A DNA stretch of 64,000 bases from Coffea arabica (Eukaryota > Streptophyta > Magnoliopsida > Gentianales > Rubiaceae). Each line of letters opens with the position of its first letter. The first letter of the stretch is position 1. Under the pieces are notes generated by a model that was not told the origin of the DNA, searched no databases, and saw only the letters and a program-made list of their open reading frames with translations. The stretch covers positions 7,970,525 through 8,034,524 of the forward strand of contig NC_092330.1 in NCBI RefSeq assembly GCF_036785885.1, written 5' to 3'. The position numbers and the translations under genes are program-made. Shown here piece by piece: positions 40,869 through 53,048 of the stretch.

Positions 40869-42143
40869 TGTTAGTCCCACAGACAACCAAGAGGGGGGGT
40901 GAATTGGTTTGATTAAAATCTTAACCAAGTTTAAACACTTTTTCTTTAATGAAAATTTACCTTCCTTTTTAGTAATGATCAACCAAGTAGATTAGAAGAC
41001 AATAGCAATATTGATCAGAGAAGCAAGTATAGATAAGCAATGAAGATTTTATTAAACAGAAATGTAAAATAGAGAAACAAACCAAGTGTCTACCAAGCTT
41101 TACCCAAACTTGAAGACCAAACACTAGGAAGAGCAACTTCTCTTTGATGAACGAAGATCAACTAGATGTACAATGGAGGGAGCACTTCCTCCTTGCCCTA
41201 AGCCTCACTTAGTCAAGTTAGGAAGTTTTACAATCACTCAGAAAACCCTCAACAAAGCTACACTAAAGATCCTTTCAACCACAAAAGAAATGCTCAACAG
41301 AAATTCACACCACTTTAAAACAAATCTGCTTTGGAGACTATTTTCTAGCTAAAATATCTCACTAGATCTTGTAAACAAAGTGTGCAAAAGTCCTTACTTC
41401 GTTTAGACCAGTTTGATTTTAAAGGGATCCAGAAATGGGCTTCATCAATGCTTCCAACGGATAGAAGGCAGCTGAAGAGTCAACTAGCCGTTGGGGCTGT
41501 CGGACGTCCGACGATCGAATCATCGTCCGAACCAATCGTCCGATGATAGCCAAGTTGAGGTTCGGACGTCCGATAAGTTCTTTGTCGTCCGACAGCACAG
41601 CGTCCGACCTTGGGCCGAGAGCTAGCAAGTTATCTTGGAATTTTTCGGACGTCCGATGCGGTTGATTAGCGTCCGATGGCAAGCGTCCGATCCTTCCGGA
41701 CGTCCGATGCTTCCATGTGAGCGTCTGACGGTGCTTCCTTCCTGATGTTCTTTATCTTTTCGGACGTCCGACAGTTTCCTTTCGGCCGTCCGACCTGATT
41801 GTCCTGTTTTTGCTTCTCATTTTGGTTGTTTTACATTTCATGACATATTTGAACCTGATTCTTGGATAGACAAAAAACACTTGTATTTGAAGAAGGTTAG
41901 ACAAATATTTCAAAGTACCAAGAATGACAAACTAGACATACTTAAAAGACAATATCTTTGATCGAAAACAAAACAATGACTAAATTCATTCATATTATTC
42001 CAATCTTGTTTGCCACATCCAAAGCAACGTAGTCAGGAGATAAACGAACATATGCTTTCTTTGTTCCAACAGACCTGATCAAAGTGTTCACTTTCTTGGT
42101 CTGTATAAACAAACTTTTGTGATCATCAAAACCAAGAATAACA
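40869..42143 (-). repeat. 5' LTR of the SIRE element
   Basis: 1275 bp, TG..CA. It is colinear with 32109-33383 at an offset of 8760, with differences near 41217, 41652, 41726 and 41791. Confidence 0.93.
41416..41797 (-). promoter_or_regulatory. palindrome array and core promoter of the SIRE 5' LTR
   Basis: Same arrangement as in the 3' LTR. Here the copy at 41645-41656 is the perfect TCGGACGTCCGA, where the 3' LTR has a C-to-T change. This copy would drive element transcription towards gag. Confidence 0.6.
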
Positions 42144-42148
42144 ACCTC
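42144..42148. repeat. 5 bp target-site duplication of the SIRE element, right copy
   Basis: ACCTC, matching 32104-32108; LINE coding resumes here. Confidence 0.9.
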
Positions 42149-43012
42149 TTTACCCCATTGGCTTAGCAACTTATGTTTTCAACCTTGAAGTTTACTACTA
42201 ATTTTGCTATTTAAATACCCAAAAACCTGATTTTTAGCTCTCCCAAAGGTCATAGGAAGTCCTAGATATTTGCCACTTTGAGCTTCTCTCATATTGTCCA
42301 AAACCTCACTAATTTCCCCTCTAAGCATCCTGGGAGTATTTCTAGTAAAAAACATGGCAGACTTCTCAAAATTAACTACCTGTCCAGTGGCTTTGCCGTA
42401 AAGCTGAATTATCTCCTTGATCTCCTGAGCTTCTTGTTTGCTTGCTTTACAACACAATAGAGACTCATCTGCAAAAAATAAATGAGATACCATAGGGCTG
42501 TCTTTGCAGATTTTTATGCCAGTTAGTTGCCTATTTTCCACAGCTTTCTTGAGTAAATTTGAAAGCCCTTTAGTGCATATGATGAACAAATAGGGAGATA
42601 GAGGATCCCCTTGTCTAATTCCTCTGGAAGGCTTAACATATCTCACCTTTTGTCCATTTAAATTAAAAGAGTAAGAAATAGTGGAAATACAAGTCATGAT
42701 CCAGTGAACAAAAGTAGGACAAAAACCCATGTGCATCATTAATCTGCCTAGAAATTTCCACTCCACTCCATCATAAGCTTTAGACATATCAAGCTTTATG
42801 GACATGAAGCCTACTTTGCCAGATCGCTTACTTTTCAAAAAATGCAAAAGTTCATGAGCAATAATAACATTGTCTAGAATTTGTCTCCTAGGAACGAAGG
42901 CAGATTGAGATGGACTAATGCAGTGCTTTAGGACTTTTTTCAGTCTATTAGTTAACAGCTTAGAAATGGTTTTGTATAAAACATTACATAGACTAATAAG
43001 TAACTTTACCAT
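42149..43012 (-). pseudogene. LINE reverse transcriptase core
   Basis: RT motifs are in order: SQSAFVPRRQILDNVIIAHE, the active-site Asp in SIKLDMSKAYDGVEW, GIRQGDPLSPYLFI, the second catalytic motif as HLFFADESLL (usually FADD, here with Glu for the second Asp), and KYLGLPMTFG. A TGA at 42179 replaces a conserved Trp codon shortly before the SIRE insertion. With an altered catalytic pair, a stop and the insertion, it is inactive. Confidence 0.85.
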
Positions 43013-43429
43013 GATAACTTCAATTCCAGGTACTGTGATTTTAATTCAAATTGATATTGATGTGTTATATTAATTTGCAGAAATTGTTACTTGTTTGGCT
43101 TGATGGACATGTTCTTCTGTATCAAACTCTGATATTATATTGGTTCCAAATTTGGCATCCATTTCTCTATACAAATGTATATTTCATCATATTGTTGAAC
43201 AAACTTTGTATTTTCTAAAGATAAAATTTGGACTTGCTTAATATATTTAAATAAATGGCTTAAAACCTTGTGCAATGCCTCTTTGTCGTAGTGCTTTCTA
43301 AGACAAGTTCACTTTGAGCAACCATATCTTCTGTTACACTTATCTCTTGATATGCAGAGGCTCTGCTTTTGGCATTTGGAGGAGTGCTTGTGTTGCATGC
43401 ATTTCATGATACTATTTTCAATTGCATAT
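43011..43429. other. unassigned AT-rich stretch
   Basis: Lies between the LINE 5' truncation point and the next LTR; no coding sequence or repeat recognised. Confidence 0.5.
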
Positions 43430-44174
43430 TGATACGAACGCATCCAAAGATATGAACTCGTATCCCACCAAACCTTGGATATAGACGAAGAATCAAGTTG
43501 AATTGCAGAAACTCTTGACCCTTCTAAGTCACGAAGCTATGAACTAAGAAAATCTCTTAACCCACAACTTAATAACTTAGCAAACCAAAGTTGTCTGTAG
43601 AAGAATGGCACAACCAAGATGGATACTTGATTGAGAAGTTCGATTGAATACTCTTAAGAAACTCTCAAGTATTCAAGATAAGTTCTCTTAGATAAGAGAA
43701 AAGTGATAAACTCACGTTATTTCTGAAAAAATCTGATTAGCCCTCAATGTTTGAAAACTAGGTTATTTATAGCCTTACAATAACTCAAACCCTAATATGA
43801 TTTCTACTAATTAACCCTAAAATAATGAACTATAATTTGGCTTACTTAAAGAGTAATCTAGACGAATTAAATGCCCTAATAAAATGACTAAAAGTAGCAA
43901 GGAAATTGACATTTAAACCCTTACTTACACTACTAACTAACGACACAACTAGTTAGACTAAACTAGCTCGTTTATAACTCTTCAAGTGCAACCAGCAAAG
44001 TAACACATGGAAGCTTTTCATGTTGAAAGCCTTCAATGGTCCGTATATCTTCACCAATGCGAATTGGACAAATTGGACACGATTTAAAGCTTGTTGAGCA
44101 TGACCAACTTTGAAGATTAAGTAAGCGAAATCTTCATGGATTTGGAAGGGAACCAGTTATTTATGTTTGTATCA
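43430..44174 (-). repeat. LTR (3' LTR) of a degraded LTR retroelement
   Basis: Bounded by TGATACGAAC and GTTTGTATCA, a ten-base inverted repeat with one mismatch, 745 bp. The minus-strand purine run AAGAGGAGGGGAA directly at its right border is a polypurine tract, which makes this a 3' LTR of a minus-strand element. Just before the tract a frame reads NLWTNHFQEEGND, similar to the extreme C-terminus of chromovirus polyproteins. No second LTR was found. Confidence 0.7.
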
Positions 44175-44187
44175 TTCCCCTCCTCTT
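44175..44187 (-). other. polypurine tract next to the LTR at 43430-44174
   Basis: AAGAGGAGGGGAA on the minus strand abuts the LTR terminal TGATAC. Confidence 0.7.
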
Positions 44188-44455
44188 GAAAGTGATTTGT
44201 CCACAAATTGATAGCGTACTTAGAAGACAACAATGTTGGAAATAGATGAAGGACCACAAGCCAACCTACATGTCATTTGGTCAGCCTCAAGTTGCTTTCG
44301 AACAAAGACATTCGCCAAGACAAGAAACAGCTTATGTAAAACTTGTGGACACTATGTAGCACTCAAAAACTCTCGATTCAGCCATTTGTCATAGCTGGTC
44401 AAATTTGGACCTACACAATAAATAACACAATTAGTATTTGTAGGTATAAAACTGC

Positions 44456-45943
44456 TCATAAATTACCATTGGCATTCACCAGATAAGGATTTTCATAGTG
44501 ATGCTCAATTAGCTTAGAAAATTCCTGAATTTGGTTATGCAAAGTTGTGTAATTCATCAATTGTTGTTGTCTATTTGGCACAACTTGCACATCTTGAGAT
44601 GGAATAATGAACCAATCTTGTTGCACATTTGTAGAAGCATGAATAAGCAAGGTAAGAACAACATTCGGATCTTGATTGACACACATGTTCACATTATCTT
44701 ACATAAGAGGCAGCAATGAAGTGAAATTCACTCCATATGGAGCACACAGACTAGCACAAGATAAAGTTGACAAAATGAACACTTGAACTCTAGATTTAGG
44801 AGGCGGAATTATGCTTGCAACATCGCAACATTTAGCTAGTAGCAAACTCTTAAAGCCAATAGTAGTAAGCTCCAAAGTATGCCTTGGTGTTGATAGCACT
44901 TCTTGAGTAGACATTGGGCATAACTAGACAGCTTTACAATTTGTGAAAATTGGTAATCCTTGATCAACCACAATTCCTTCAAAAGAAACAAGAGAATCAG
45001 ATTTAAAAATCTTAGAAAATCGAAAAGGAAGTAATGGAGTATCATTAGATGAATGATAAGGAACTATAGAATAAGACTCAAGTAGAGTTACTCCTTTTGA
45101 AATGTCAAGAGGCTGATCAACAAGCACATCAACTCTAGATGAGAATTTGATCACTTGTTGAGAGCAAAGGGACTTAACACTTAAGACTCCAAGTCTATGA
45201 AAGCTCTTTAACTCTTCAATGGATGTAGGAATTGAACAACTTAACATCAAGACAATTGCACATCGCTTAACCTGCACAAAACAAGAAATGCTATACAAAG
45301 CCAAGTTAAGATTGTTAGTACAATAAGAAACTCTCCTTACATCCTTAAATTTTGCAATAAATGATTGCTTTCTCTCTTTTCTTTCCACTATGGTTGAGGC
45401 ACTCATGGATTTTTCCTCACTCAATTCTTTTGAGTGGTCCCTCTTTTTCTCTTTTACATTTCCCTCAATTTTTACTTCAAGTGCACTCTCAAGTTTTACC
45501 TCACACTTTTCATTAGCAAGCACAACTCGCTTTTTCTCTTACTTTTGCTGTAGGAGGTGCTCATATGTCATCTATGGTTGATGTACTTGCATGCTTAGTC
45601 TTGGAAAAAATTGATGTAATCTGCTCCTTTTCCCTTTTGAGCAATCTTTCTTCCTTTAGCTCACTATATGTTGACCTACTACGAGAATTCTTAAGCTCCA
45701 TATCTCGGTTATGGTCATGAGACCTCTCAAAAGAACAAACTAATTTGGTTGAGGTTGAACTCCTTTTAGATGCTCGGCACGTCCTCTTTTGGTTTGCCAT
45801 ATAGCTATCACAAGTGCGTTCATAAACACCGCTAAGGGTACGAAATTCATGGTTTGACACTTTAGCACCGCTAGATTGAGTGGAACCCCTCTTCTTGAGA
45901 GATTCGTTCTCAATTCTATCAAACTATTTATGCATGATTTCAA
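44456..45943 (-). pseudogene. unrecognised ORF cluster inside the degraded LTR element
   Basis: Minus-strand open segments at 45740-45943, 45561-45860, 44924-45523, 44699-44914 and 44456-44692 follow each other with breaks. The largest (about 199 residues) starts with a Lys/Glu-rich stretch (KIEGNVKEKKRDHSKELSEEKS) and continues into a hydrophobic part with VLVDQPLDISKGVTLLESYS. The upstream segment is Ser/Arg/Lys-rich. I do not recognise a family. Position between a 3' LTR and nothing else argues for the internal region of a non-autonomous or recombined retroelement. Confidence 0.4.
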
Positions 45944-46608
45944 TTGACTTGTTTAACTTCCTTTCAACGTCCTCCAATATGGATTCCAACATAAGTGTAG
46001 GATCAAAGTGGTATGAACTTCCTTTGGTGAACATGCTTAACCTGCAAAAAGGTTAGCAAAAAAAAAAACAAAGGAAAGTTTCCTCATAACACACCCTCAC
46101 ATGTATGCATTCACACTCGTGCATCACTCAAGTGTTTAAATACTCTAATGATATCACCAATCACTTCTCAAGTTGTTGATTACCTCTCTTAAAGAAAATA
46201 GAATTTCCTCAACGAGTTTCAATCAAACTTTCACCCAAGAATCAACCAATATGTGGCAGATTAATGACTGGAAATTTAGGGTGGAATGGACTGTTATAAT
46301 GACTCAAAAAAAGAAGCCAAAAGTATGCTGGAAATTCCTAGGTTTCTGTTTGTAAAGAATAATTCAAGATTAGAAAAGTGTCGACTTGACTAGTGACTCA
46401 ATTTAGGAAACTATGGACTATTCAAGAACCAAGACTGATTTGGATTCTATTGGATTCCTTAGACACGATTTATAGACTAGAAAAAGACTCAAAAACACAA
46501 GTTTATAGAGCTGGACAGATTATAAAACTCGGCTAAACAAGAATAAAAAATGGCAGAAATTTTTTTTGGAACCTAGAAGATCCTTCTATCCGATTACACC
46601 TTTGGCTG
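45944..46608. other. unassigned stretch, probably more of the degraded LTR element
   Basis: AT-rich; no conserved motif and no second LTR copy seen. It ends at the next element, whose LTR starts TGTGACG at 46609. Confidence 0.45.
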
Positions 46609-48798
46609 TGTGACGACCCCACCTCTCCCTAGGGCATACCCCAGGATTTAGCAGACCGCCAACCAAACTTTCGCCAGGACTCTCTCGCTTACTTCAAATA
46701 AAATAGTTCACAACCTTAAGTATAAATGGAATAACAATTCCCAAGTTTGGAACGTACATGTACATTCATTTCTATTCCAAACATTCATACAATTCCAAAT
46801 ATAATAAAAGATATGAATTCCAGATACATTCAACCCTAACCGAGCACTAACGCGAGTACAATCACAAAAATTCAAAAACTAGACTATGCTAACTTGTACC
46901 AGCCTCACGCTCTCACTTGTACTCCCTGTAAAGAAAACAAATCTAATAGAGTGAGCTAAAACTCAGTGAGGTTCCAAAACATCATACAAACCCAAATAGC
47001 GATTTGATCATGATTTAAAAACATAAGTATCAAAATAGTGAGCAAATGAAGTCAAGAAAATGAGCAATAACACTTCATAAAACCAATCACTGGATATCTA
47101 ACATTTTCAAGTAAAGGATACAGCCGCTATTGCAAAATAGCTCCGCCATAGCTTGATCAAGTAGTAGTTGACACTCCGTCAACTTTAAAGTGAAGTAACC
47201 AGTCCAGTAGTACCCCACTTAACGCCAATATCCGTCCACCATTCAACCCCCTTACCGAGCCCGAATGCCAAGATAAACACGTGTGGTAATAGTCGAGCAT
47301 ACTGATTAGTCGAGAAGATAACACTCCACTCGACAAAACAAGAGACCCAGGGTTCGTTACCTAATCTACCAATCCCTTGTCGGCTCGACTTGAGTAACTA
47401 GCCACAGGGTTTTTGGAATTCCAGAGAGTGCTCACGTCATACACAAGTATATAAAGTCAATTGCAATAAATGAACAAGTATATATCACATTAGGGCAAGT
47501 GCGATAAAGTACACTCTTGCCCGACCAAACCAAGCAAATATTATCCGATCACGTTGGTAAAGAATTTAAATCAAGTATCAAGTTCAATCATGTATTTGGA
47601 AGCACTCACTAAAGACTTAGTGCTTTTCAAGTTCACGCTCAGGTGCAACTCCTTGGTTGGAGTCCAAATTAGCGATAAAATATCATTTAAGAGTTTAAAA
47701 TCAACTAGGGTTCAAAACATAGGAGTTTCGCTTAAAGAAAATCAAGTAAATGAAACTCGTTTAATTAGTATTCATTTTGCTTATCACACCCTAGAAAACT
47801 CATACTCGCTCTTTTAGTTTTGGTAAGGAAGTGAATAAAACTTTTAAATTTGCAAAGTGGTCTAAAAAACGAGGAAAACATATTTCGAGTGATCGCTACT
47901 TTTGCCTTTTAAAGGGTACGAGTTTCGACCAAATTTCAGTTTATATACCTCTACTAACGGAAACTTGAACACCAAAGACAACCTAAGTTCACTTCGATCT
48001 CAAATCGTCGCTCAAGTTTCAAGTTCACTCGCTTATCCTTCGAGCTAAAATTTGGGCAGCATTTCCCCTATTTTCTTACTTTTCCCATCCAAGTACAACT
48101 TGGATTTACAAGCCAACAAACTTTCAATCCAACTACAAGTGATAACCAACAACATACATCTATTCAAGGCCTCAAAACCAACCAAACATACCAAATAATA
48201 ACTTATCACCATGGATATCAAAGCTGGAAACCAGTTTAGAGAAGAAATTATAAGTGGCAGATTTGTCATTTTTCGGTATTTTGGTCACAACTGTAGATAG
48301 GTATATCGGATCGAGGTAAATTTTATGGAGTTTCGAATCTAAGACATAGAACTACATTTCCTATGAAAACATCGACACCCAGTTCTTGCATTTCCAGGGT
48401 AAAAAATAGACGGTCAGAAGCACGTGAAAAACAGGTCAAGAAGATTAGAGTTTTTGCGCAGTTAGGAGTGCTCTGGCCAAATCATAAGCTAAAATGATCC
48501 AATTGATCTGAAATTTTGCAGGTAGAAGGTTAACTCAAATCTCTCTATAAATTTCATGTTTTGTCCAAAAGTTGATTCAGTCTAAAACATAGAGAAATTT
48601 GTAGCCTAAGTTGATTCCAAAAATAGGACAGAGCTGACATTCACCACCAAATGCTAGAAATGCAAATTTCAACTATAAAAAGTAATAATATGCCACTAAT
48701 CACTTCACAAGTTCCATTTCCAAGCTCAATAACAACATTTGCTACCTAAACATCAATAATCAAAACTGAAAAATACAAACCCTAGAAATAAGGAAATT
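46609..48798 (-). repeat. Tekay/Del-like LTR in minus orientation, truncated
   Basis: The plus strand starts TGTGACGACCCCACCTCTCCCT, related to the start of the LTR at 59282 (TGTGACAGCCCCACC). Blocks in the same order follow: GTGAGCTA..CAGTGAG, a GGATACAG block, CTCCGTCAA, GTGGTAATAGTCGAG and AAATTTGGGCAG. At 59282 this order is proven to be the minus orientation by its polypurine tract and pol. The far end with the TGTGAGAACCC terminus is missing; at about 48799 it changes abruptly to gag coding on the plus strand. Confidence 0.65.
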
Positions 48799-51700
48799 TA
48801 ATGAAAAGTTTCTTCCGCTCTTAATCCAAGAGAAGAGGGAGGATGAATTCATTAAGTTGAAACAAGGAACGCTTAGTGTAGTTGAGTATGAAGGAAAGTT
48901 TACTAAACTTTCTAAATACGTCCTGAATTAGTGATCAGTGAACGAAGAATGATAAGACGATTTGTACAGGGGCTTAATGTGAAAATCTAGAAGGGTTTAG
49001 CCGCAACCCAAATCTCTATATTTACTGAGACTCTTGAGAAAGTACAAAGGGTTGAGAGTGCGAGAACGCAAATAAGGGATTTTCACAATAGGAAGAGGAA
49101 CTTTTCTAGTCGTATTTCTAGACAGACTAGTAAGAATACATAGCCTTTCAAAATAGGAAGAGGAATGGGAGGATTAAGGATTGCTGGAGTTTCAAGGGGA
49201 CCTTTATCCAGAGGAGGTCATAGTGGACCGGTTCAAGCAAGGAGAGTGCCTTCTAGTGGTTCGGCAGTGACCCCTCAAGTTACTTGTGGGTACTGTGGTA
49301 AACCCAACCACTCTGAGAATGATTGTTAGAGAAAGTTTGGGAAGTGTTTGGTTTGTAGTAGTAACGAGCACCAACTCGCGACTTGTTCAAATAAACTGAA
49401 TGTGGGAGGTAGCACCCAAAGACCCGAAAAGTCCACCTCTAAACAGATCAGTGCTGGAGGAAACCGACTAAACGTTTCTGCTAGGGTTTATGCACTGGAC
49501 CATCAACAGATACCCGATGCGACTAAGGTGGTTGAAGGTATGATTCCTATTTTTCACCGCTTAACTAGGGTTTTAATTGATTCGGGTACGACACATTCCT
49601 TTGTAAACCCTAATTTTATGGGAGGAATAGACTTGAAACCAACTAAATTACCTTATGACTTAGAGGTTAGGACACCTATTGGGGATCAAAATCTAATCGC
49701 TAACTTGGTATATAGGGATTGTGAGATCTGGATTGGAAAACGAAAATTAATGGCCGATCTGATAGGTTTAGCGATTAAAGGGTATGATGTGATCCTAGAA
49801 ATGGACTGATTAGCCCGTTACAATGCCCAGTTGAACTGTAAGATGAAAATAGTGGAATTGTGCGTTCCAGAAGAGGCAACCCTGAAACTGGATGTAAGAG
49901 ATAGATTAGCTTCATCTGCACTTATCTCAGGAATCCGAGTTAGGAAAATGTTAAGTAAGGGTGTTCAGGGATATTTGGCTTTTCTAATCAACACTCCTAG
50001 TGATAAAGTGAGATTGGAGGACATGCCTGTAGTGAAAGAGTACCCAGATGTCTTTACTGAAAAGTTAGAGTCTTTACCCCCGAAAAGGAAAATGGCTTTT
50101 AAGATTGATGTGACTCCAAAAGTTGCACCTATTGCTAAGACACCATATCTGATGGCTCCAGTTGAGTTGAAAGAATTGAAGTTACAATTGCAGGACTTGT
50201 TGGAACGGGGTTTTATAAAAGAGAGTGACTTACCGTGGGGAGCCCCGGTCTTATTTGTTAAAAAGAAAGACGGAAATTTAAGGTTGTGCATAGATTACCG
50301 AGGCTTGAATAATATCACCGTTAAGAATAAGTATCTGTTGCCCCACATTGATGAATTATTTGACCAATTGCAAGTGACAGTGGTATTCTCGAAGTTGGAT
50401 TTGAGACAGTGTTATTATCAATTGAGGATTTTGGAGAAAGATATACCCAAAACTGCTTTTAACTCGAGGTATAGACAATTTGAATTTGCAGTAATGCCAT
50501 TTGGACTGACCAATGCACCTGCGGCATTTATGGATTTGATGCACAGGATTTTTAAAGCTTATCTGGACCAATTTGTGGTGGTCTTTATTGATGATATTTT
50601 GGTATACTCCAAAAATATGAAGGATCATGAGAAGCACTTGAGAATTGTTTTGCAAACCCTGAGGGAACACCAATTGTATGCTAAGTTTAGCAAGTGTGAG
50701 CTTTGGTTGAAAGAAATGGCATTCTTGGGTCACATAATTTCTAAGGATGTGATAAAAATGGATCCAGCCAAAGTTGAAACTGTTTCAAAGTGGAAACGAT
50801 CGAAAAATTCTACAGAGGCTCGAAGTTTTATAGGGTTAGCAGGGTATTACCAGAGATTCATTAAGAATTTTTCTAAAATTGCTGGACCCATGACTGAGTT
50901 GACCAAGAAAAGTGGGAAGTTTATATGGAATCCTAAGTGTGAAGAGAGTTTTCAAGAGTTAAAGAGACGTTTAACAAGAGCGCCTGTGTTAGCTCTACCG
51001 AATGGAAAAAATAGTTTTGTGGTCTACACGGATACTTCCAAGGAAGGCTTGGGATGTGTATTAATGTAAAATGATAAAGTGATAGCATATGCCTCAAGAA
51101 AGTTGAAACCGCATGAAAGAAACTACCCAACTCATGATTTGAAGTTAGCGGCTGTAGTGTTCGCTTTAAAGAAATGGAGGCATTACTTGTACGGAATAAC
51201 ATTTGAGGGTTTTACTGACCACAAAATACTTAAATATTTATTTTCTCAAAAGGAGCTGAATTTGAGGCAACGTAGGTAGATAGAATTTTTTGAGGATTAT
51301 GATTACACGATAAAGTACCATCCAGAGAATGCCAATATAGTGGCCGATGCTTTAAGTCGCCAAGTGCAAGTAGCCGGATTGATGATTAAGGAATTAGACT
51401 TGTTAGAAGAAGTTAGTTATTGGAATTCTAGACTTGAACCGAGGAAAGTAATTCTTGAAAATATTGTAGTGAATTCCACTTTGTTGGGACATATTAAAGA
51501 GACCCAGGAAAAGGATCTTGAAGTGCAAAGATGGGTGGAAAAAGTCAAAAAGGGAGAAAAGTTGGATTTTAATTTGGGGACGAATGGTATATTGAGATTT
51601 CGGAATCGGATAGTAGTGCCAAAAGATGAAAGGTTTAAGAAGAAAATTTTAGAAGAGACATACCGATCGAAATTCACGGTACACCCAAGAGAGAATAAAA

Positions 51701-52817
51701 TGTATCAAGATTTGAAGAGTCAGTATTGGTGGGAGAGCATGAAGAAGGAGATTACCTGATTTGTTTAGACCTATTTAGTTTGTCAGCATGTTAAAGCTGA
51801 ACATCATAAACCATCAGAACTTCTACAACCTTTGGAGATACCTGAGTGGAAATGGAAAAACATTACCATAAATTTTGTGACAGGGTTACCAAGAACACAA
51901 AGAGATCATGATGCCATTTGGGTAATAGTAGATAAATTGACCAAATCGGCTCATTTTCTGCCGATTAATATGAAGTACCCATTGGAGAAATTGGCTAAAT
52001 TGTATTTGGATGAGATTATCAGGTTACATGGAACACCTGTAAGTATCATGTCCGATAGAGACCCAAGATTTGTTTCAAGATTTTGGAAAAAGATGCAAGA
52101 AGTATTGGGGACTAAATTAAACTTTAGTATTACATACCATCCCCAGACCGATGGACAGTCTAAAAGGACGATTCAAACCCTTGAGGACATGTTAAGGACT
52201 TGCGTTTTGGATTTTGGAGAGAGTTTGAGTAAATTTTTGACATTGGTGGAATTTGCCTATAATAATAGCTTCCACTCTTCTATTCAAATGGCCCCATATG
52301 AAGCACTTTATAGTTGGAAGTATAAATCTCTGATTTATTGGGATGAAATAGGTGAACACAAAATCTTAGACGCCTTGGATTGAGGAGGCTAATAAAAGGG
52401 TGAAGTTAGTACGGCAAAGGATTCAGACCGCACAAGGTCGTCAGAAGAGTTATGCAGATAACCGAAGGAAGGATTTAGAATTTGCAGTTGGAGATCCAGT
52501 ATTTCTTAATATTACACCTCTGAAAGCAAGTTTAATGTCTGAAAAAGGAAAGAAATTACAATCAAGATTTGTAGGGCCGTATAAGATTATCCAACGTGTA
52601 GGAAATGTGGCCTATAAGTTGGAATTGCCACCAAATTTGTCTCGGATTTACAACGTTTTCCACGTGTCCATACTTAATAAATATCACCCAAACCCTTTTC
52701 ATATTTTACAATCGAAAAGAAATGAAATTAATGAGACACTGACCTACAAGGAGAAACCAGTAAAGCTTTTTAATCGTAAGGTGAAAGAATTGAGAAACAA
52801 GTGGATTCCATTTGTGA
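48799..52817 (+). pseudogene. Tekay/Del-type gypsy gag-pol, truncated and with many stops
   Basis: It begins inside gag (EKREDEFIKLKQGTLSVVEY, about 48830) and shifts frame near 48920. Next come CCHC motifs CGYCGKPNHSENDC and CLVCSSNEHQLATC (about 49285-49385), protease LIDSGTTHSFV (about 49575), RT with [11 protein letters not shown] and [14 protein letters not shown] (about 50580-50615), RNase H YTDTSKEG, and integrase with FVTGLPRTQRDHD, MSDRDPRFVSRFW and DGQSKRTIQTLE. Stops at about 49807, 51067, 51277 and 51757 stand where Trp or Gln codons are expected; a frameshift lies at 52383-52400. It joins SIRE sequence at about 52817 before the chromodomain end. Inactive. Confidence 0.88.
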
Positions 52818-52829
52818 AAAGAAACCTTC

Positions 52830-53048
52830 TTGTCCCTCCAAAACCAAATGAGCCAAGACCTGAGCCCAGGGCCAACTACTGGTACTGAGACCACACCAAC
52901 TTCCAGTTCTCAGCCCAAGGATAAAGGCAAGGCTCCAGCAACTGAGGAACCATATGAAGATGATGATGAAGAAACTGAGGAAGAAGAGGACCCTGAACAG
53001 TTTCGTCTGGCCAGGAGGAGGTCTGAATCATCTAAAATCACCATTTAG
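52830..53048 (+). pseudogene. C-terminal tail of a SIRE env-like ORF
   Basis: 72 codons, Pro/Ser/Thr-rich and then acidic, with KDKGKAP, an acidic run and DPEQFRLARRR. The intact SIRE copy ends with DKGKAP, an acidic run and DLDQYQLSRR at the same place. The ORF start is a truncation artefact. Confidence 0.7.

Larger units (their letters stand above)
32109..42143 (-). mobile_element. complete SIRE-type Ty1/copia retrotransposon with env-like ORF, 10,035 bp
   Basis: It has two 1275 bp LTRs (32109-33383 and 40869-42143), a tRNA-iMet primer site, polypurine tract, open gag, pol (integrase before RT, the copia order) and a third env-like ORF before the 3' LTR, with an ACCTC target duplication. 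Size, third ORF and repeated polypurine tracts fit the SIRE (Maximus) lineage. By eye the LTRs differ at four positions, all C/T, so the insertion is young. No disabling mutation was seen in the ORFs. Confidence 0.93.
30290..43010 (-). mobile_element. L1-type LINE, 5'-truncated, split by a SIRE element
   Basis: The minus strand ends in a poly-A tail (T-run at 30290-30301 on plus). Upstream it encodes, in LINE order, the reverse transcriptase (42149-43010), its C-terminal extension (31719-32108), a zf-RVT zinc-binding domain (30825-31526) and an RNase H-like domain (30602-30814). The SIRE element at 32109-42143 interrupts the RT. Codons on both sides join across one copy of the ACCTC target duplication. 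The LINE starts inside RT (ISLCNVLYKTISK), so it is 5'-truncated like most L1 insertions. I found no clear LINE target duplication. Confidence 0.88.
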
